Below, piece after piece: positions 42,126-53,585 of a DNA stretch of 58,841 bases. Position 1 is the stretch's first letter. Every line of letters starts with the position of its first letter. This DNA comes from Chloroflexota bacterium. GTDB taxonomy: Bacteria > Chloroflexota > Ktedonobacteria > Ktedonobacterales > JADMIN01. Location of the stretch: the NCBI GenBank assembly GCA_021323855.1, contig JAJPKE010000011.1:1-58841 (forward strand), read 5' to 3'. The translations under genes were made by a program, and so were the position numbers. A model generated the notes under the pieces. The model ran no database searches. It had not been told where the DNA came from and worked only from the letters and a program-made list of their open reading frames with translations.

Positions 42126-44846
42126 TCAATCGGTGAGCAAGGGCAATGTCAGCCAGAGCGTCACGCGCTCCTGCTCTGGCTGAAGCGTAAAGCCCGCGCT
42201 ACCCCGTTGCTGTTCGGCCAATGCTTTGCTGATGGCGAGGCCGAAGCCAAACGCATCTTCCAGATTTCCTGCTGTTGCCGCATGGCCATAAGAGTCTTCA
42301 TGCGCTGTGAAAGGCTCGTCTTGCGTTTTCAGCGCCTCGAATTGCCGCGCCAGCGTCGCTTCATCCTGATGCGCCCACCTGCTCTCGATAGCAATATATG
42401 CCTGCTGCTGCTCTGCGTCATGCCGCAGGTGAACCGTAATAGGCGCATCGGGCGGCGTATGCGCGAACACATGGGTGAAATAATAGTGCAATGCCTGCCT
42501 GATGCGTGCCTCATCTACCAGTGCCAGCGCTGGCTGGCCCAACGCTCCGCGATCCAGCATGATCGTGTGGAAGGGATGGGACCGTTGCTCACTGGCAATC
42601 AGTTCCTGGACGAGCATCGTAAGGTCACAGGGAGCCAGTGTCAATTCCAGCGTACCGGAGGCCAGGTGCGCGACCTCGCGCAGCAGCGCCAGGGTGCGAT
42701 TGAGGTGTGTGATGTGCCCATCCAGCCGGCGAAGCTGTATGAGCGCCGCCACCTGGTCGCGCGGCGTAGTGTGCTCCGCTGGGTGTTGAGTGACGCGCCG
42801 CAACTCCGCGATGATGTGCGTGGCGCTGGCAAGTTGTTCATTCATCGCGGCGCTGCTCCGTACTAGCAGCGTTGTGCTGGCATGCGTGCTGTGTTCCTCT
42901 GAAGCATGTTTGCCTTCATCCACTGATGCCGCAACCATCTGCATCAACAAGCTGATGAGCGCCTGATGCTGCTGCTCGCGGTGATATTGCTTTGTGACCT
43001 CATGAAAGCTCAGCACCGCGCCGGTAATATGGCCTTCTTCGTCACGAATCGGCCTGCCGCTGTAGGAAGATATCAAATCCTGCCCTTTGAAGTTCCGCCC
43101 GATCACGTAGGAGGTATTGGCGCTGGTCAGCGTTTCTCCGCGCAGCAGCCGCAGATGCGGCCATTCCTCGCGCGTGAAGGGCGTGCCGTCTTCATGGCGC
43201 AGCATCAGCAGTTTGGTGCGGTCCCCCGGCGGCAGGGAGAAATAATCGTCCACTGAAGCCAGCCCAAGCATCTGATGCGCCGCCTCATTGAGCCGCACGA
43301 TATTGCCCTTCGCGTCGTAGACCAGGATGGCGTCACCCAGCGCTTCGAGAATAGTCTCGCGCTGATTCGACTCTTCAATGATCTGCTGTTCCAGTTGGTG
43401 CCTGCGGGTGATGTCGCGCAGGATACAGACGGCGCCGCTCGGTCTTCCCTCGGAATCATAGAATGGCGCACCGCTGACGCTGAGCCAGAGATGGCGACCA
43501 TCCAGCGCCTGCGCGGAAACATCCATCGGCATGCCGCGCCAGGAGCCATTTTCGGCAGGTTCCATAATAGGCAGCTCGCTAGTGCGAAAGGGATTGCCCT
43601 GCGCATCGCAGGCATTGAAGCGTTCCAGCCGTTCCCGCAGTGGGCGGGTAAAGGCATCAGAGGCAGGATCGAGGCCGAACATCTGGCGGGCGGCGGCGTT
43701 GGAGCGAACGATGTTGCCCTGCCGGTCGTAGAGGATGACGCCATCGGCGATTGCCTCGAAGATGGCGTCGAACTGTTTGGCGCGCGCCACTGCGACACGT
43801 TCGCTCTCCTGCACGGCGGCGGTGAGGCGGCGATACTCGCTGATATCCTCCACAACGCTGATGAAATAGGCGGGCGCGCCTGAAGGGTCACTCACCAGCG
43901 ACACCGTATTGGAGGTCCAGATGAGCGTGCCGTCGCCACGCTGAAAGCGGACTTCCTGCTGATAGGCGTCGCGCTGCCCCGCCAGCAGTTCCTCCGTCAA
44001 TGCGCGAACCTTCCGGCTATCGTCCGCGTGCATCAGCGCCATGAAGGGCTGTCCCACCAGTTCAGCGGTTGAAGCGTAGCCCAGGATGGTGGCGAGGCGC
44101 GGATTGACGAGTTGCCAGTTGCCCTCGATACCGATATGCCCAATGCCAACGGCAGCCAGTTCAAACGTGCCACGAAAACGCCGCTCACTGTCACGTAGCT
44201 CCTGCTGGAGCCGGTTGCGTTCGGTGATATCCTGGAAGGTCAGCACCATGTCTGTTACTTCGCCATCAGTGATGACCGGCGAGCAGGAATATTGCACTGG
44301 AAGGAACGTCTTATCGGCGCGGAGAAAGAAATCTTCGGCGCCGCGAATCGTCTCGCCGGTCTGCGTGGCCCGCTGGATGGGACATTCGCTGAGGGGAAAC
44401 GCCGTGCCGTCGGGATGATGAGCATGGCAGAAATCGTGAAAATTGCGACCAAGCAATTCACCAAACTTGAAGCCGAGCATGGCCTGCGCAGCAGGGTTGA
44501 TCTGCCGGAGCAGGCCCTGGTGATCCAGCACCACCACACCCTCGACCATCGCGCCCATGATCGAACGGCTGAACTCGAACTGGCGGCGCGCGTTCACATC
44601 CAGCCGTGGGTCGCGCACCGGCGGCAGGTCACCTCTGCTGCGTAACACCCCCAGCACACTGGCAATATCCACAATCTGCCCGGTGGCTGTGTAGTCTCCG
44701 TCAGGCGCGTATTCTGTCATGCCGCCTGTCATGCCGCCTGTCATGCTGCCTGGCCGGGCGCGCAGCGTGGCGACCTCTGCCTTCAGCGCCTCGATTTCAT
44801 CGAGCAGTTCTCTGCGCGAGCGTTTATCGGCATGCGATCTGTCCAT
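42126..44846 (-). CDS. Four-PAS cytoplasmic sensor with a degenerate histidine-kinase core
   Basis: 906 residues, no membrane segment. An N-terminal coiled coil (RRELLDEIEALKAEVATLRA) is followed by four PAS domains, starting near FSRSIMGAMVEGVVVLD, FRGTFELAAVGIGHIG, FDAIFEAIADGVILYD and ETILEALGDAILVYD, then a helical dimerisation-like segment and a C-terminal ATPase-like domain. The dimerisation segment has no His-Glu/Asp H-box. The ATPase-like domain lacks the N-box Asn (RIRQALHYYFTHVFAHTP) and the DxG of the G1 box; only FGFGLAISKALAEQQ resembles a G2 box. It may be a pseudokinase or scaffold. ATG 44846 has a G-rich ribosome site; a 12-base repeat gives MTGG repeats near residue 35. Confidence 0.82.
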   Translation of the reverse strand: MDRSHADKRSRRELLDEIEALKAEVATLRARPGSMTGGMTGGMTEYAPDGDYTATGQIVDIASVLGVLRSRGDLPPVRDPRLDVNARRQFEFSRSIMGAMVEGVVVLDHQGLLRQINPAAQAMLGFKFGELLGRNFHDFCHAHHPDGTAFPLSECPIQRATQTGETIRGAEDFFLRADKTFLPVQYSCSPVITDGEVTDMVLTFQDITERNRLQQELRDSERRFRGTFELAAVGIGHIGIEGNWQLVNPRLATILGYASTAELVGQPFMALMHADDSRKVRALTEELLAGQRDAYQQEVRFQRGDGTLIWTSNTVSLVSDPSGAPAYFISVVEDISEYRRLTAAVQESERVAVARAKQFDAIFEAIADGVILYDRQGNIVRSNAAARQMFGLDPASDAFTRPLRERLERFNACDAQGNPFRTSELPIMEPAENGSWRGMPMDVSAQALDGRHLWLSVSGAPFYDSEGRPSGAVCILRDITRRHQLEQQIIEESNQRETILEALGDAILVYDAKGNIVRLNEAAHQMLGLASVDDYFSLPPGDRTKLLMLRHEDGTPFTREEWPHLRLLRGETLTSANTSYVIGRNFKGQDLISSYSGRPIRDEEGHITGAVLSFHEVTKQYHREQQHQALISLLMQMVAASVDEGKHASEEHSTHASTTLLVRSSAAMNEQLASATHIIAELRRVTQHPAEHTTPRDQVAALIQLRRLDGHITHLNRTLALLREVAHLASGTLELTLAPCDLTMLVQELIASEQRSHPFHTIMLDRGALGQPALALVDEARIRQALHYYFTHVFAHTPPDAPITVHLRHDAEQQQAYIAIESRWAHQDEATLARQFEALKTQDEPFTAHEDSYGHAATAGNLEDAFGFGLAISKALAEQQRGSAGFTLQPEQERVTLWLTLPLLTD
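44714..44749. repeat. 12-base tandem repeat within the PAS sensor gene
   Basis: Three consecutive 12-base units (CTGTCATGCCGC form) encode MTGGMTGGMTEY between the coiled coil and the first PAS domain. Confidence 0.75.
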
Positions 44847-45114
44847 CGCCTTCCCCCCACCCTGTGTCTCGTGCGCAAGAAACTGGCTGATCGTCAAGAG
44901 ACGTTCTTTAGTGCTACTGAATGATGGCTGCTTGCGCTGGCTGCTGGCGCACGCCATTCCAACAGAACCATCTCAGAACATCGCGTTAGATTATACGAGT
45001 GATGTCTCAAAAGAGATAGAAAGAGGCGGTATCTATTGGCATCTGGTATGGTATGCTCTGCGATATGTGTCGCGCGTTGAGCGGGCATCGCGTGAGGAGT
45101 ATCAAGGGTAGTCT

Positions 45115-46596
45115 ATGCCAGAAATGCCGGAGATGCGAGGCATGCCTAAGGTGCAGGCGACGCTGCTGGCGGGACGCGGACGAGTAGAGCGCGGCCTGCG
45201 GGCGCTGCATCGCTATCTGCTGCTGGCGCCGCCACAATTTGTGCTGGCGGGGTTGGGCTGCATGGCGCTGGCGGCATCGAGCGATCTGGCGAATACGTTT
45301 GACGCGCCGCGTCGTGGTGGTCCGCTCATCGCCCTGCTGCTCTTCATCACCCTCTTGCTGGCGTTTCTGCTCTTCATCATCGCCTGCCGCCAAACGCCGC
45401 CGCGCCTCTGGCAGCAACGCCGCCACCTGCTGCGCTGGCTGATCTATCCGGTGTTGCTCTGGTCGCTCTTCACCGCCTATCAGACGGCGAGTATCACGCT
45501 GCATGGCACGGTGACATCAGTGACCGTCGCTCCGCCGCGCTATGGCAGCGATGACCTCTATTACAACCACTACAACGCCTGGCTCGTCCTGCGTGGCGAG
45601 AATCCCTATGTTGGGCAGCGGTTGATCGCTGCGCTCACCTACTTCGGCACGACGGCCTTTACGCCGCTGGCGCGTGGCCGCTTCAGCAATCCGCGCCACT
45701 ATCCCACGCAGGCGCAGATGGACGCGGTGATCCGTGGCTATCTGGCGCATCCCGAAACCATACCGCCAGAGGTGGACCCGCGCACGACGCATAGCTATCC
45801 CGCTGGGGCGTTCCTGGTGAATCTGCCTGCCGTCTGGGCTGGCGCGCCCAGCGTCGCCATCACACAACTGCTGCTGTTACTGCTGCTCTGGGTGCTGATC
45901 TGCCGCGCCGCGCCGCCCGTCTGGCAGCCGTTAGTAGTGGTGTTGCTGCTGACGATGGCCGATGGCGCGCGTGAGGTGGCAGGTGCGGACTTCGAGATCT
46001 GGCCACTGGCGTTCATCGCCTTCGCGTGGCTGGCGCGCGAACGGCGCATTACCTCCGCGTTGTTGCTGGGGGCTGCCTGCGCCATCAAACAGACCGCCTG
46101 GATTGCCGCGCCGTTCTATCTCGTCTGGGTTTGGCGGCGCGCGGGCTGGCGCGAGGCACTTCGCCGCGCTGGGCTGGCAGTTGGGGCGTTCCTGGTCATC
46201 AATCTACCGTGGATCATCGCCTCGCCGCGCGAGTGGCTGAGTAGCCTAGCGCTGCCGGTCAGCCTGCCGCTGCTGCCGGATGGCAGTGGGGTCATTGGTC
46301 TCTCGCTGACGGGGATTCTGCCACTCTTTCCTTCATGGCTGTATAGCGTGCTGGAAATTGCGCTCTTCGCTGGCGCGCTCTGGTGGTATTGGCGTAACTG
46401 GCGGCGCTATCCCTTCGCCGGTTTGGTGCTGCCACTGCTGCCGCTGCTTGGCGCGTGGCGTAGCTCGGAACGCTATTTCGTGCTGTTGCCGCTGGCGGCG
46501 GTGCTGGCCGTCGTGCTGACGGTGCGCGAACGCAAGGCTCCGGCGGATACATCCGCGAACGGCATATCCGCCGGAGCAAATGGGGCCGGCGCATGA
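45115..46596 (+). CDS. Polytopic GT-C (GT87-like) membrane protein
   Basis: 493 residues with about ten membrane helices. The first extracytoplasmic loop contains YGSDDLYYNHYNAWLVLRGENPYVGQ, the D-x-x-x-Y...RGxNPY layout of polyprenyl-phosphate-mannose transferases (GT87-like). I infer an extracytoplasmic mannosyl- or hexosyl-transferase for glycans or lipids. The C-terminus is a short Asn/Gly tail and the stop is followed by palindromic repeats. ATG 45115 is preceded by GAGGAGTATCAAGGG. It stands alone on the plus strand. Confidence 0.75.
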   Translation: MPEMPEMRGMPKVQATLLAGRGRVERGLRALHRYLLLAPPQFVLAGLGCMALAASSDLANTFDAPRRGGPLIALLLFITLLLAFLLFIIACRQTPPRLWQQRRHLLRWLIYPVLLWSLFTAYQTASITLHGTVTSVTVAPPRYGSDDLYYNHYNAWLVLRGENPYVGQRLIAALTYFGTTAFTPLARGRFSNPRHYPTQAQMDAVIRGYLAHPETIPPEVDPRTTHSYPAGAFLVNLPAVWAGAPSVAITQLLLLLLLWVLICRAAPPVWQPLVVVLLLTMADGAREVAGADFEIWPLAFIAFAWLARERRITSALLLGAACAIKQTAWIAAPFYLVWVWRRAGWREALRRAGLAVGAFLVINLPWIIASPREWLSSLALPVSLPLLPDGSGVIGLSLTGILPLFPSWLYSVLEIALFAGALWWYWRNWRRYPFAGLVLPLLPLLGAWRSSERYFVLLPLAAVLAVVLTVRERKAPADTSANGISAGANGAGA

Positions 46597-46625
46597 ATGC
46601 GCGCCTAAGCGCCTGGCGGCGACGA

Positions 46626-46724
46626 AGCCTGTCTCCGCAGGCTGGGAATCGGCAGGTTGGATCTGTCTCCAGGCCGCGTAGGCGGCCTTTGTGGCGGCAC
46701 GCCCTTAGACGCGGATTCATCCGC
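46626..46724. repeat. Three constant-loop hairpin repeats
   Basis: AGCCT-GTCTCCGC-AGGCT (46626-46643), AGGCC-GCGTAGGC-GGCCT (46671-46688) and GCGGA-TTCA-TCCGC (46711-46724), filling the gap between convergent genes. They combine members of both constant-loop families. Confidence 0.65.
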
Positions 46725-46741
46725 CGGTCCGGGTTTACACA

Positions 46742-47326
46742 CTACGCGAGCGGGAAGACCGGCAGGTTGATCTTGCCGTTTGAGACGCCAGCCAGGATGC
46801 CAGAAAGCGCGGTGTACCACGCGACAATAGCCGTAGCGATGCCGACCCACCCACCGATCTTGGTGATGTTGGCTCCGTTGGCCCCGGCCAGGCCACCAAT
46901 GGCCAACAGCAGGAACGTCACGAACAGCAACACGAAGACGGCTGCCGTCGCCACATTGGTGCGGAACGAACCGAACATCATGATGGCGGTGAAAATGGTC
47001 CAGCCTACGAGGTAATAACCGACCGCTGTGTTGGATGCGACGCCAATGGCTGCGCCAAAACCAGGGAGTAGTAATGCGGCGAATGAGAGCCAGAACGCGC
47101 CATAGGAGGTGAAAGCCGTCGCACCGAAGGTGTTGCCGCTTCGGAACTCCCACATGCCGGCAGCGAATTGGGCAATGCCGCCATAGAAAACAGCGAGGCC
47201 GATGACGACAAAGACATCACCTTTGCCAGTGAGTAACCCCGCATTGACGGCGCTGAGGAAGAAGGTGGTCAGTGCGAAACCACAGAGGCCTAGCGGACCA
47301 GGGTTCGCAATCTTGGTTTCTGTCAC
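46742..47326 (-). CDS. satP: GPR1/FUN34/YaaH-family acetate transporter
   Basis: 194 residues with six membrane helices and the family signature NPGPLGLCGFALTTF (about 8-22). It takes up acetate or succinate with protons. It is transcribed away from the acetyl-CoA synthetase gene at 47740, 413 bases away, so uptake and activation of acetate are encoded side by side and probably co-regulated. The C-terminal tail INLPVFPLA is typical. Confidence 0.9.
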   Translation of the reverse strand: MTETKIANPGPLGLCGFALTTFFLSAVNAGLLTGKGDVFVVIGLAVFYGGIAQFAAGMWEFRSGNTFGATAFTSYGAFWLSFAALLLPGFGAAIGVASNTAVGYYLVGWTIFTAIMMFGSFRTNVATAAVFVLLFVTFLLLAIGGLAGANGANITKIGGWVGIATAIVAWYTALSGILAGVSNGKINLPVFPLA

Positions 47327-47739
47327 GGAATAAACTCCTCTCCGGGATAAGGAAAACGACTATGGTTCCCCAATGTACGCGAAGATGCGCCCGAGACGAG
47401 TCGCCACTGCCCCTGGTATGCTGATAATGTTGGGCGTGGTGACAGAGTGCGTTGACCAGGAATGATTACGGGAGGGTATCTGCTCCTTTCTATCTCAGTG
47501 TATTTGCGTATACCAGCACGCCGATTGTGTGTGCTGTATTGTAGAGGAGTCTAGCACACAATTGACAAAAAATGAATACCCAAGATACGCACTATCGTAA
47601 AATCTGTTATGATGTTGGACAAGGCCGGTAGATGCAGCTATCGCCTGCTCGCGTATAATGCGGGCGTCTCGCGTATTTTCCAGTAGACCAGGGTATCGTA
47701 GGTTTGTCGCGTTCAGTTTCCGTAGCGAAAGAGGCAAGT
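47327..47739. other. Divergent control region of the acetate genes
   Basis: About 410 bases without a gene. On the plus strand TTGACA (47562-47567) precedes AT-rich DNA, and a perfect TATAAT lies at 47654-47659 in GCGTATAATGCG, about 80 bases upstream of the acs start, with no good -35 at the right distance. It must also hold the leftward satP promoter. Confidence 0.5.
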
Positions 47740-49722
<1,983 letters not shown>

Positions 49723-49746
49723 CCACAGATAGCTGGCGCTATTTTG

Positions 49747-49951
49747 CGGCTTTGAAAAGCCGGCGCACGGCAGGTGCTTCAGGCACACAGGGGATAGCTG
49801 AGTGGCTATCCCCTGTTATTGTTGAGGAGCCAGAAGCCCCCACCCCCAGCCCCTCCCCCGTGCGCGGGAGAGGGGAGACCAGAGGCGCCAGTTCCGAGTC
49901 CGCGCAGGCGGACTTCGCGGCCAACGGCCATCCAGGTGCGAATTCATTCGC
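49747..49951. repeat. Mosaic of palindromic repeats between acs and the GT9 gene
   Basis: In order: CGGCTT-TGAA-AAGCCG (49747-49762), a GTGC-TTCAG-GCAC hairpin (49774-49786), the full GC-rich repeat (49836-49875), AGTCC-GCGCAGGC-GGACT (49897-49914) and GCGAA-TTCA-TTCGC (49938-49951). Members of three families share this 285-base gap; no gene is seen in it. Confidence 0.65.
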
Positions 49952-50007
49952 TGGCCAACCTCACGTGTTATCCTCCGGCCACTATTACTATGAGATGAGA
50001 TGCGACG

Positions 50008-51246
50008 ATGGGTGAAGAGCAAACAATAGACCTGTCATTCCTGGCTGAGCGCGGACTCGATGCCAACCGCCCCTTTACTGAAGACGAGCGGCAACATTTG
50101 GCGCGGGCACAGGCGGCGCTCTACGGCGCGGAATCCGTGGTGGTGCGCATCGGTGGGCAGGCGGGCAGGCTTGGCGAATCCATCGTGGCGACGGCGCTGC
50201 TCGAAGGCGTCTTACAGGCGCTACGCTACGCCGGCAAAGCTGGCATCCCCATAGCAATCATCGTGGATGAAGGGGTGGGCGAACTCTTCGAGGCTGGGGC
50301 ATACCAACAAGCCTACTGGCCGGAGATATCCGTGCGAACGGCGCCTATCACGCAATTAGTGGATGCCGATGACTTGCGCGCCTATGCTGTTTCTATCACT
50401 CCTGCCAGGCCGGCGCTGCTGCTCGACCTGCACGGCGCGCATGATGGCATGCCACGTCTGCAAGAATATGACGCTGCTCCCGCGCTGCTCCACCTCATGC
50501 GCGTTGGCATACGCCACTATTCGCGCCACGGCCCGCTGCGGCGCTATGCAGGCTTCATCGAAGACCTCTTCACATTGCCGCGTGACTCGCTCGATGGTGA
50601 ACTGGTCCAGCCAGCCATTCGCCTGCTGCCGGAGGATCATGCCCGCTATCTGGCGCTTGCGCAGACCTTCGGCCTGCATGACTCGGCCATTCGTATCATC
50701 TGCTTCTTTCAGTCGGTCGTTATCGCCAAATGCTACGGACGCTGGGATGAGGTCGTGCGGCGGCTCGCTGATGAAGTGGCAGGGCGTTGGCCTGGACGGC
50801 GTCTCGAATTTCTGGTCGCCTGCGGTCCAGACGAGCAACAGCCGGAGGGATTGCGGCGGGCGGACCTTGCGGCGGAATACGCCGATTTCCGCGCCGGGTG
50901 GGACAACGCGCGCGTGTCAGTGCAATACACGCCGTCGCTGCGCGATCTGGCGGTGCTGCTCTCGCATGCACATCTGGCGCTTGCCAACGATACCGGACCG
51001 GGGCATCTGGCGGGCGCGTTGGGCGTCCACACCATCGTCCCGTTTCTGCCGGGCGGCGTCTATGCGCAGGAGGTGTGGTCCTCGACACTTTACCATCACG
51101 GCGTCACCCTGGAACCCAATCCGTTCACCAGGAGAGAGATCGAGTCAGCGGTCATCAATGACCGAACCGACATCATCAATAGCATCGAGCCTGCGCAACT
51201 GGTTGATACAGCAATGAAATGCCTCTCAGAACGCGCGCCTGAATAG
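50008..51246 (+). CDS. Glycosyltransferase family 9-like protein
   Basis: 412 residues with two Rossmann domains. The C-terminal sugar-nucleotide site LRDLAVLLSHAHLALANDTGPGHLAGALGVHTIVPF matches the heptosyltransferase (GT9) signature. The N-terminus VRIGGQAGRLGESIVATALLEGVLQALR corresponds to the acceptor-side nucleotide fold. I infer a cytoplasmic transferase for a surface glycan; since this organism type lacks a standard LPS, the sugar is unlikely to be LPS-heptose. The ATG at 50008 has a weak ribosome site. Confidence 0.78.
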   Translation: MGEEQTIDLSFLAERGLDANRPFTEDERQHLARAQAALYGAESVVVRIGGQAGRLGESIVATALLEGVLQALRYAGKAGIPIAIIVDEGVGELFEAGAYQQAYWPEISVRTAPITQLVDADDLRAYAVSITPARPALLLDLHGAHDGMPRLQEYDAAPALLHLMRVGIRHYSRHGPLRRYAGFIEDLFTLPRDSLDGELVQPAIRLLPEDHARYLALAQTFGLHDSAIRIICFFQSVVIAKCYGRWDEVVRRLADEVAGRWPGRRLEFLVACGPDEQQPEGLRRADLAAEYADFRAGWDNARVSVQYTPSLRDLAVLLSHAHLALANDTGPGHLAGALGVHTIVPFLPGGVYAQEVWSSTLYHHGVTLEPNPFTRREIESAVINDRTDIINSIEPAQLVDTAMKCLSERAPE

Positions 51247-51391
51247 CGTTTCCGCGCATATGTTCTGTGATACAATCGCTATCAAGCGGTCATGAGTGAT
51301 TTGATTTCACGCACACTTTTTGACGCCGCCCGTCTGGCAAATTCTCATCATTGAGCATTGTTGGTATTTCTTTCTGCTATAGGAGTGAAAC

Positions 51392-52270
51392 ATGGCTTCA
51401 TTACGCGCGTTTCTCAGCCACAGCCATATGGACATTAGTTGGTGTGATGGGTTCGTGGCAGAGCTGGAACAGCATGGCCTCGACGTGTGGTATGACCGAA
51501 AAAGCATCTATGTCGGCGCGCAGTGGATCAAAAAGATCGAGCAGGAAATCCAGGGAAGGGATTATTTCCTCATCGCGTGGACGCCCGACTCCAAGGCGTC
51601 GCAATGGGTGCAGAGTGAACTCAGCCTGGCGCTGCGGGAGCACAAGCAAATCATTGGCATCCTCTGCAAGCCAACCACTGTAGAAGGCTTCCTCTCCATC
51701 TATCAGTTGCTCGATGCAACACAACTGGACGCAAAACAGGCCGCCCAGATGGTATTAGCCGCCTTGAAAGGCACGAAGCCACCGTTTTCACCACCACCTG
51801 TGAAGCCACATTCCCCGCAATCAAAGGCTCCTTCCAATGAGAGCGTCAGAGGCGAATGGGCATCCGAGGGCGACGAACAGCCGGGCCAGAAAGTCGAACT
51901 GCTGCTCAATCAATATCGAGAGCCTGGGAATATACGAGATGGTGTGCGAGTCTATAACACAAAGATAAAGGGTACAGGAGATCACTGGCTCTGTGGGAAA
52001 GTAACCATAGAAGGAACTGCCGCTGATAGCGGCATTGATCTGACGCTAACTCCGGTGCAACAAAACGGGTCGCCCCCAGCAGGGGGAATCAGTGTTACTC
52101 GTATCGAGTTGCAACTGACGCTGCTCCCTTCTGGAAAGATGAAGGGGAATGAGGTTGTGCATGGATATCAACGTCAGAAGGGTTTCGCCGGCTGGTTGGA
52201 TTGGTTCTCTACTCAGAATCCAACTGTAGTTGGCACCCGAACGATCACCTTCTCACCAACCGGAAATTGA
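51392..52270 (+). CDS. TIR-domain protein with a novel C-terminal domain
   Basis: Residues 4-125 form a TIR domain: LRAFLSHSHMDISWCDGFVAELEQHGLDVWYDRKSI, then WIKKIEQEIQGRDYFLIAWTPDSKASQWVQSEL with Glu76 at the position of the NADase Glu. A Pro-rich linker (130-165) leads to a ~110-residue domain, probably beta-rich, that I do not recognise (GVRVYNTKIKGTGDHWLCGKVTIEG...). TIR enzymes cleave NAD+, and in bacteria many act in anti-phage defence or signalling; the C-terminal domain could sense the trigger. The 3' half is visibly less GC-rich than the surrounding genes, which fits acquisition. ATG 51392 follows TAGGAGTG. No partner gene is adjacent. Confidence 0.8.
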   Translation: MASLRAFLSHSHMDISWCDGFVAELEQHGLDVWYDRKSIYVGAQWIKKIEQEIQGRDYFLIAWTPDSKASQWVQSELSLALREHKQIIGILCKPTTVEGFLSIYQLLDATQLDAKQAAQMVLAALKGTKPPFSPPPVKPHSPQSKAPSNESVRGEWASEGDEQPGQKVELLLNQYREPGNIRDGVRVYNTKIKGTGDHWLCGKVTIEGTAADSGIDLTLTPVQQNGSPPAGGISVTRIELQLTLLPSGKMKGNEVVHGYQRQKGFAGWLDWFSTQNPTVVGTRTITFSPTGN

Positions 52271-52314
52271 TTGGGGATGCTGAGCCATTCTGGTAGGGCA
52301 GAGATTCCTGTGTG

Positions 52315-53157
52315 CTATGAATCGAGCTGGGATGCCTTGCCCACTGGCACAGCCACTTGCTGTTGTTCGCGCTCCGTCTCAGCCAGCTTCGCGGCCAACC
52401 GGCGCTGCTGTCGCTTGGCGCGCCACGCATACCAGTACGTCGCGCAGGCGAGCGAGATCACCACGATTGACATGCCCGCCAGTGTATCCAGCAGATAGTG
52501 GTTGCCCGTCATGAGGACGGTGAGCATCATGCACAGTGGCAAGAGCGCGCCCAGCACTTTCAGCCACCAGCGCGGCGCATAGCTCATGATAGCCAGCCCC
52601 GCCAGCAGCGCCCAGCCCACATGCAGGCTCGGCATCGCAGCATACGGATTGTAGAATGCGCCGACCGCCGACCCATCTACATTGAAGCCCGATACTTTGA
52701 GCGTATCGGTGAAGCCCGGCAGAAAGCGCGGCGGCGCGACCGGGTAGATGATATAGATCGAAAGGCCGATCAACGCCGAGAGCAAAAACGCCGTGCGGAA
52801 GCGCAGATACGCCTGATGATGCGACCAGTAGAGCCAGGCAGCAACGCCAATCAACACTGGCAGATGGCCGGCGATATAAAAGAGGTTCGCCGCCTGCATC
52901 AGCCAATCATGGTGCAAGGCGAGTGCCTGAAGCGCGTATTCGGGGTTCAGGTGCAGGGTTTGCTCAATGTTGAGCAGTTGTTGAGCATGCTGAAAGGCAT
53001 TGCTGGCAGTTCCGCGTGCCAGGCCGCGCGTGAGGAAATAGGCGAATGTGACGCCAAGAACGAGTGCAAGCTCACGAAGCGTTCCCCAGAGCGTCGGGCG
53101 CTCACGCTTTAGCGGGGCAGGCGTGGCGGACCAGAACCACCACCAGGAACTTTCCAT
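52315..53157 (-). CDS. PAP2-family membrane phosphatase (Aur1/Ipt-like)
   Basis: 280 residues with about six helices. The catalytic motifs are PSLHVGWALL (conserved Ser-x-His) and TGNHYLLDTLAG (His and Asp), the layout of the PAP2_3 inositol-phosphorylceramide synthase-like group. It should act on undecaprenyl-phosphate or lipid phosphates on the outer face of the membrane. The start is ATG 53157 with a weak ribosome site; TTG at 53160 is also in frame. The C-terminus is a charged cytoplasmic tail. Confidence 0.85.
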   Translation of the reverse strand: MESSWWWFWSATPAPLKRERPTLWGTLRELALVLGVTFAYFLTRGLARGTASNAFQHAQQLLNIEQTLHLNPEYALQALALHHDWLMQAANLFYIAGHLPVLIGVAAWLYWSHHQAYLRFRTAFLLSALIGLSIYIIYPVAPPRFLPGFTDTLKVSGFNVDGSAVGAFYNPYAAMPSLHVGWALLAGLAIMSYAPRWWLKVLGALLPLCMMLTVLMTGNHYLLDTLAGMSIVVISLACATYWYAWRAKRQQRRLAAKLAETEREQQQVAVPVGKASQLDS

Positions 53158-53330
53158 CAAGGACCATACGGATTTCTACCCCCCTTTTATCTGTCACTAT
53201 GAGTCGCTGCGCATTGTTGCGTATTTTGTAGTACGCCACAGAACACAACCATAGTACGCGAGAAAGCTGAAAATTGGTTGAGATGAGGGGCAAATTTTGT
53301 GCAAAATAAGGCATCCGAGGAAAAATGGGC

Positions 53331-53373
53331 AAAAAGAAAGGAAGGGACAGGATGCCAACATGCCCTTCCTTTT
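53331..53373 (-). terminator. Intrinsic terminator upstream of the PAP2 gene
   Basis: GGAAGGG (53340-53346) pairs with CCCTTCC (53363-53369). Read leftward the stem is followed by TTTCTTTTT. It could also work rightward (a short TTTT follows). It lies ~180 bases upstream of the PAP2 start, so it either ends a small RNA or acts as an attenuator for that gene. Confidence 0.7.
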
Positions 53374-53550
53374 GTCACCCGGCAACAGCCGGATGACGGG
53401 AAGCTGATCTGATTGCCCGTGACCGCCATGGGGACAACAGCCACGGACCCGGGACCGCAGGGAGTGCATCCTCAGTTCTTTCAGTACCCCACGAACGGGG
53501 TCATCCAGCAGGTGGAGGAGTCCACACATCAGATTGCTTACAAAGGACAA
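53331..53550 (-). ncRNA. Candidate structured RNA or leader between the sigma operon and the PAP2 gene
   Basis: This ~220-base stretch has no convincing coding frame but several strong hairpins in the leftward direction: ACCCC/GGGGT (near 53500), CCGTG/CACGG (around 53420-53450), GTCA-TCCGGC-TGTT-GCCGG-GTGAC (53374-53397) and the terminator at 53331-53369. That is the profile of a small RNA or riboswitch leader. I could not match it to a known class. The remaining gap to 53157 is AT-rich and holds the likely PAP2 promoter. Confidence 0.35.
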
Positions 53551-53585
53551 CGCGCCGCTCCCACTTTCGTTAGGGGCGCGGCGCG
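53551..53585 (-). terminator. GC-rich hairpin after the anti-sigma gene
   Basis: CGCGCCGC...CCC pairs with GGGGC-GCGGCGCG; read leftward it follows the anti-sigma stop by ~45 bases and is followed by TTGTCCTTTG. A plausible terminator of the sigma operon. Confidence 0.6.

Noticed and set aside
41997..42183. Extension of the methyltransferase frame to 42183 as a real C-terminus
   Set aside because: It translates palindromic repeats into a basic, Ser-rich tail; the shifted frame gives a natural methyltransferase end at 41996.
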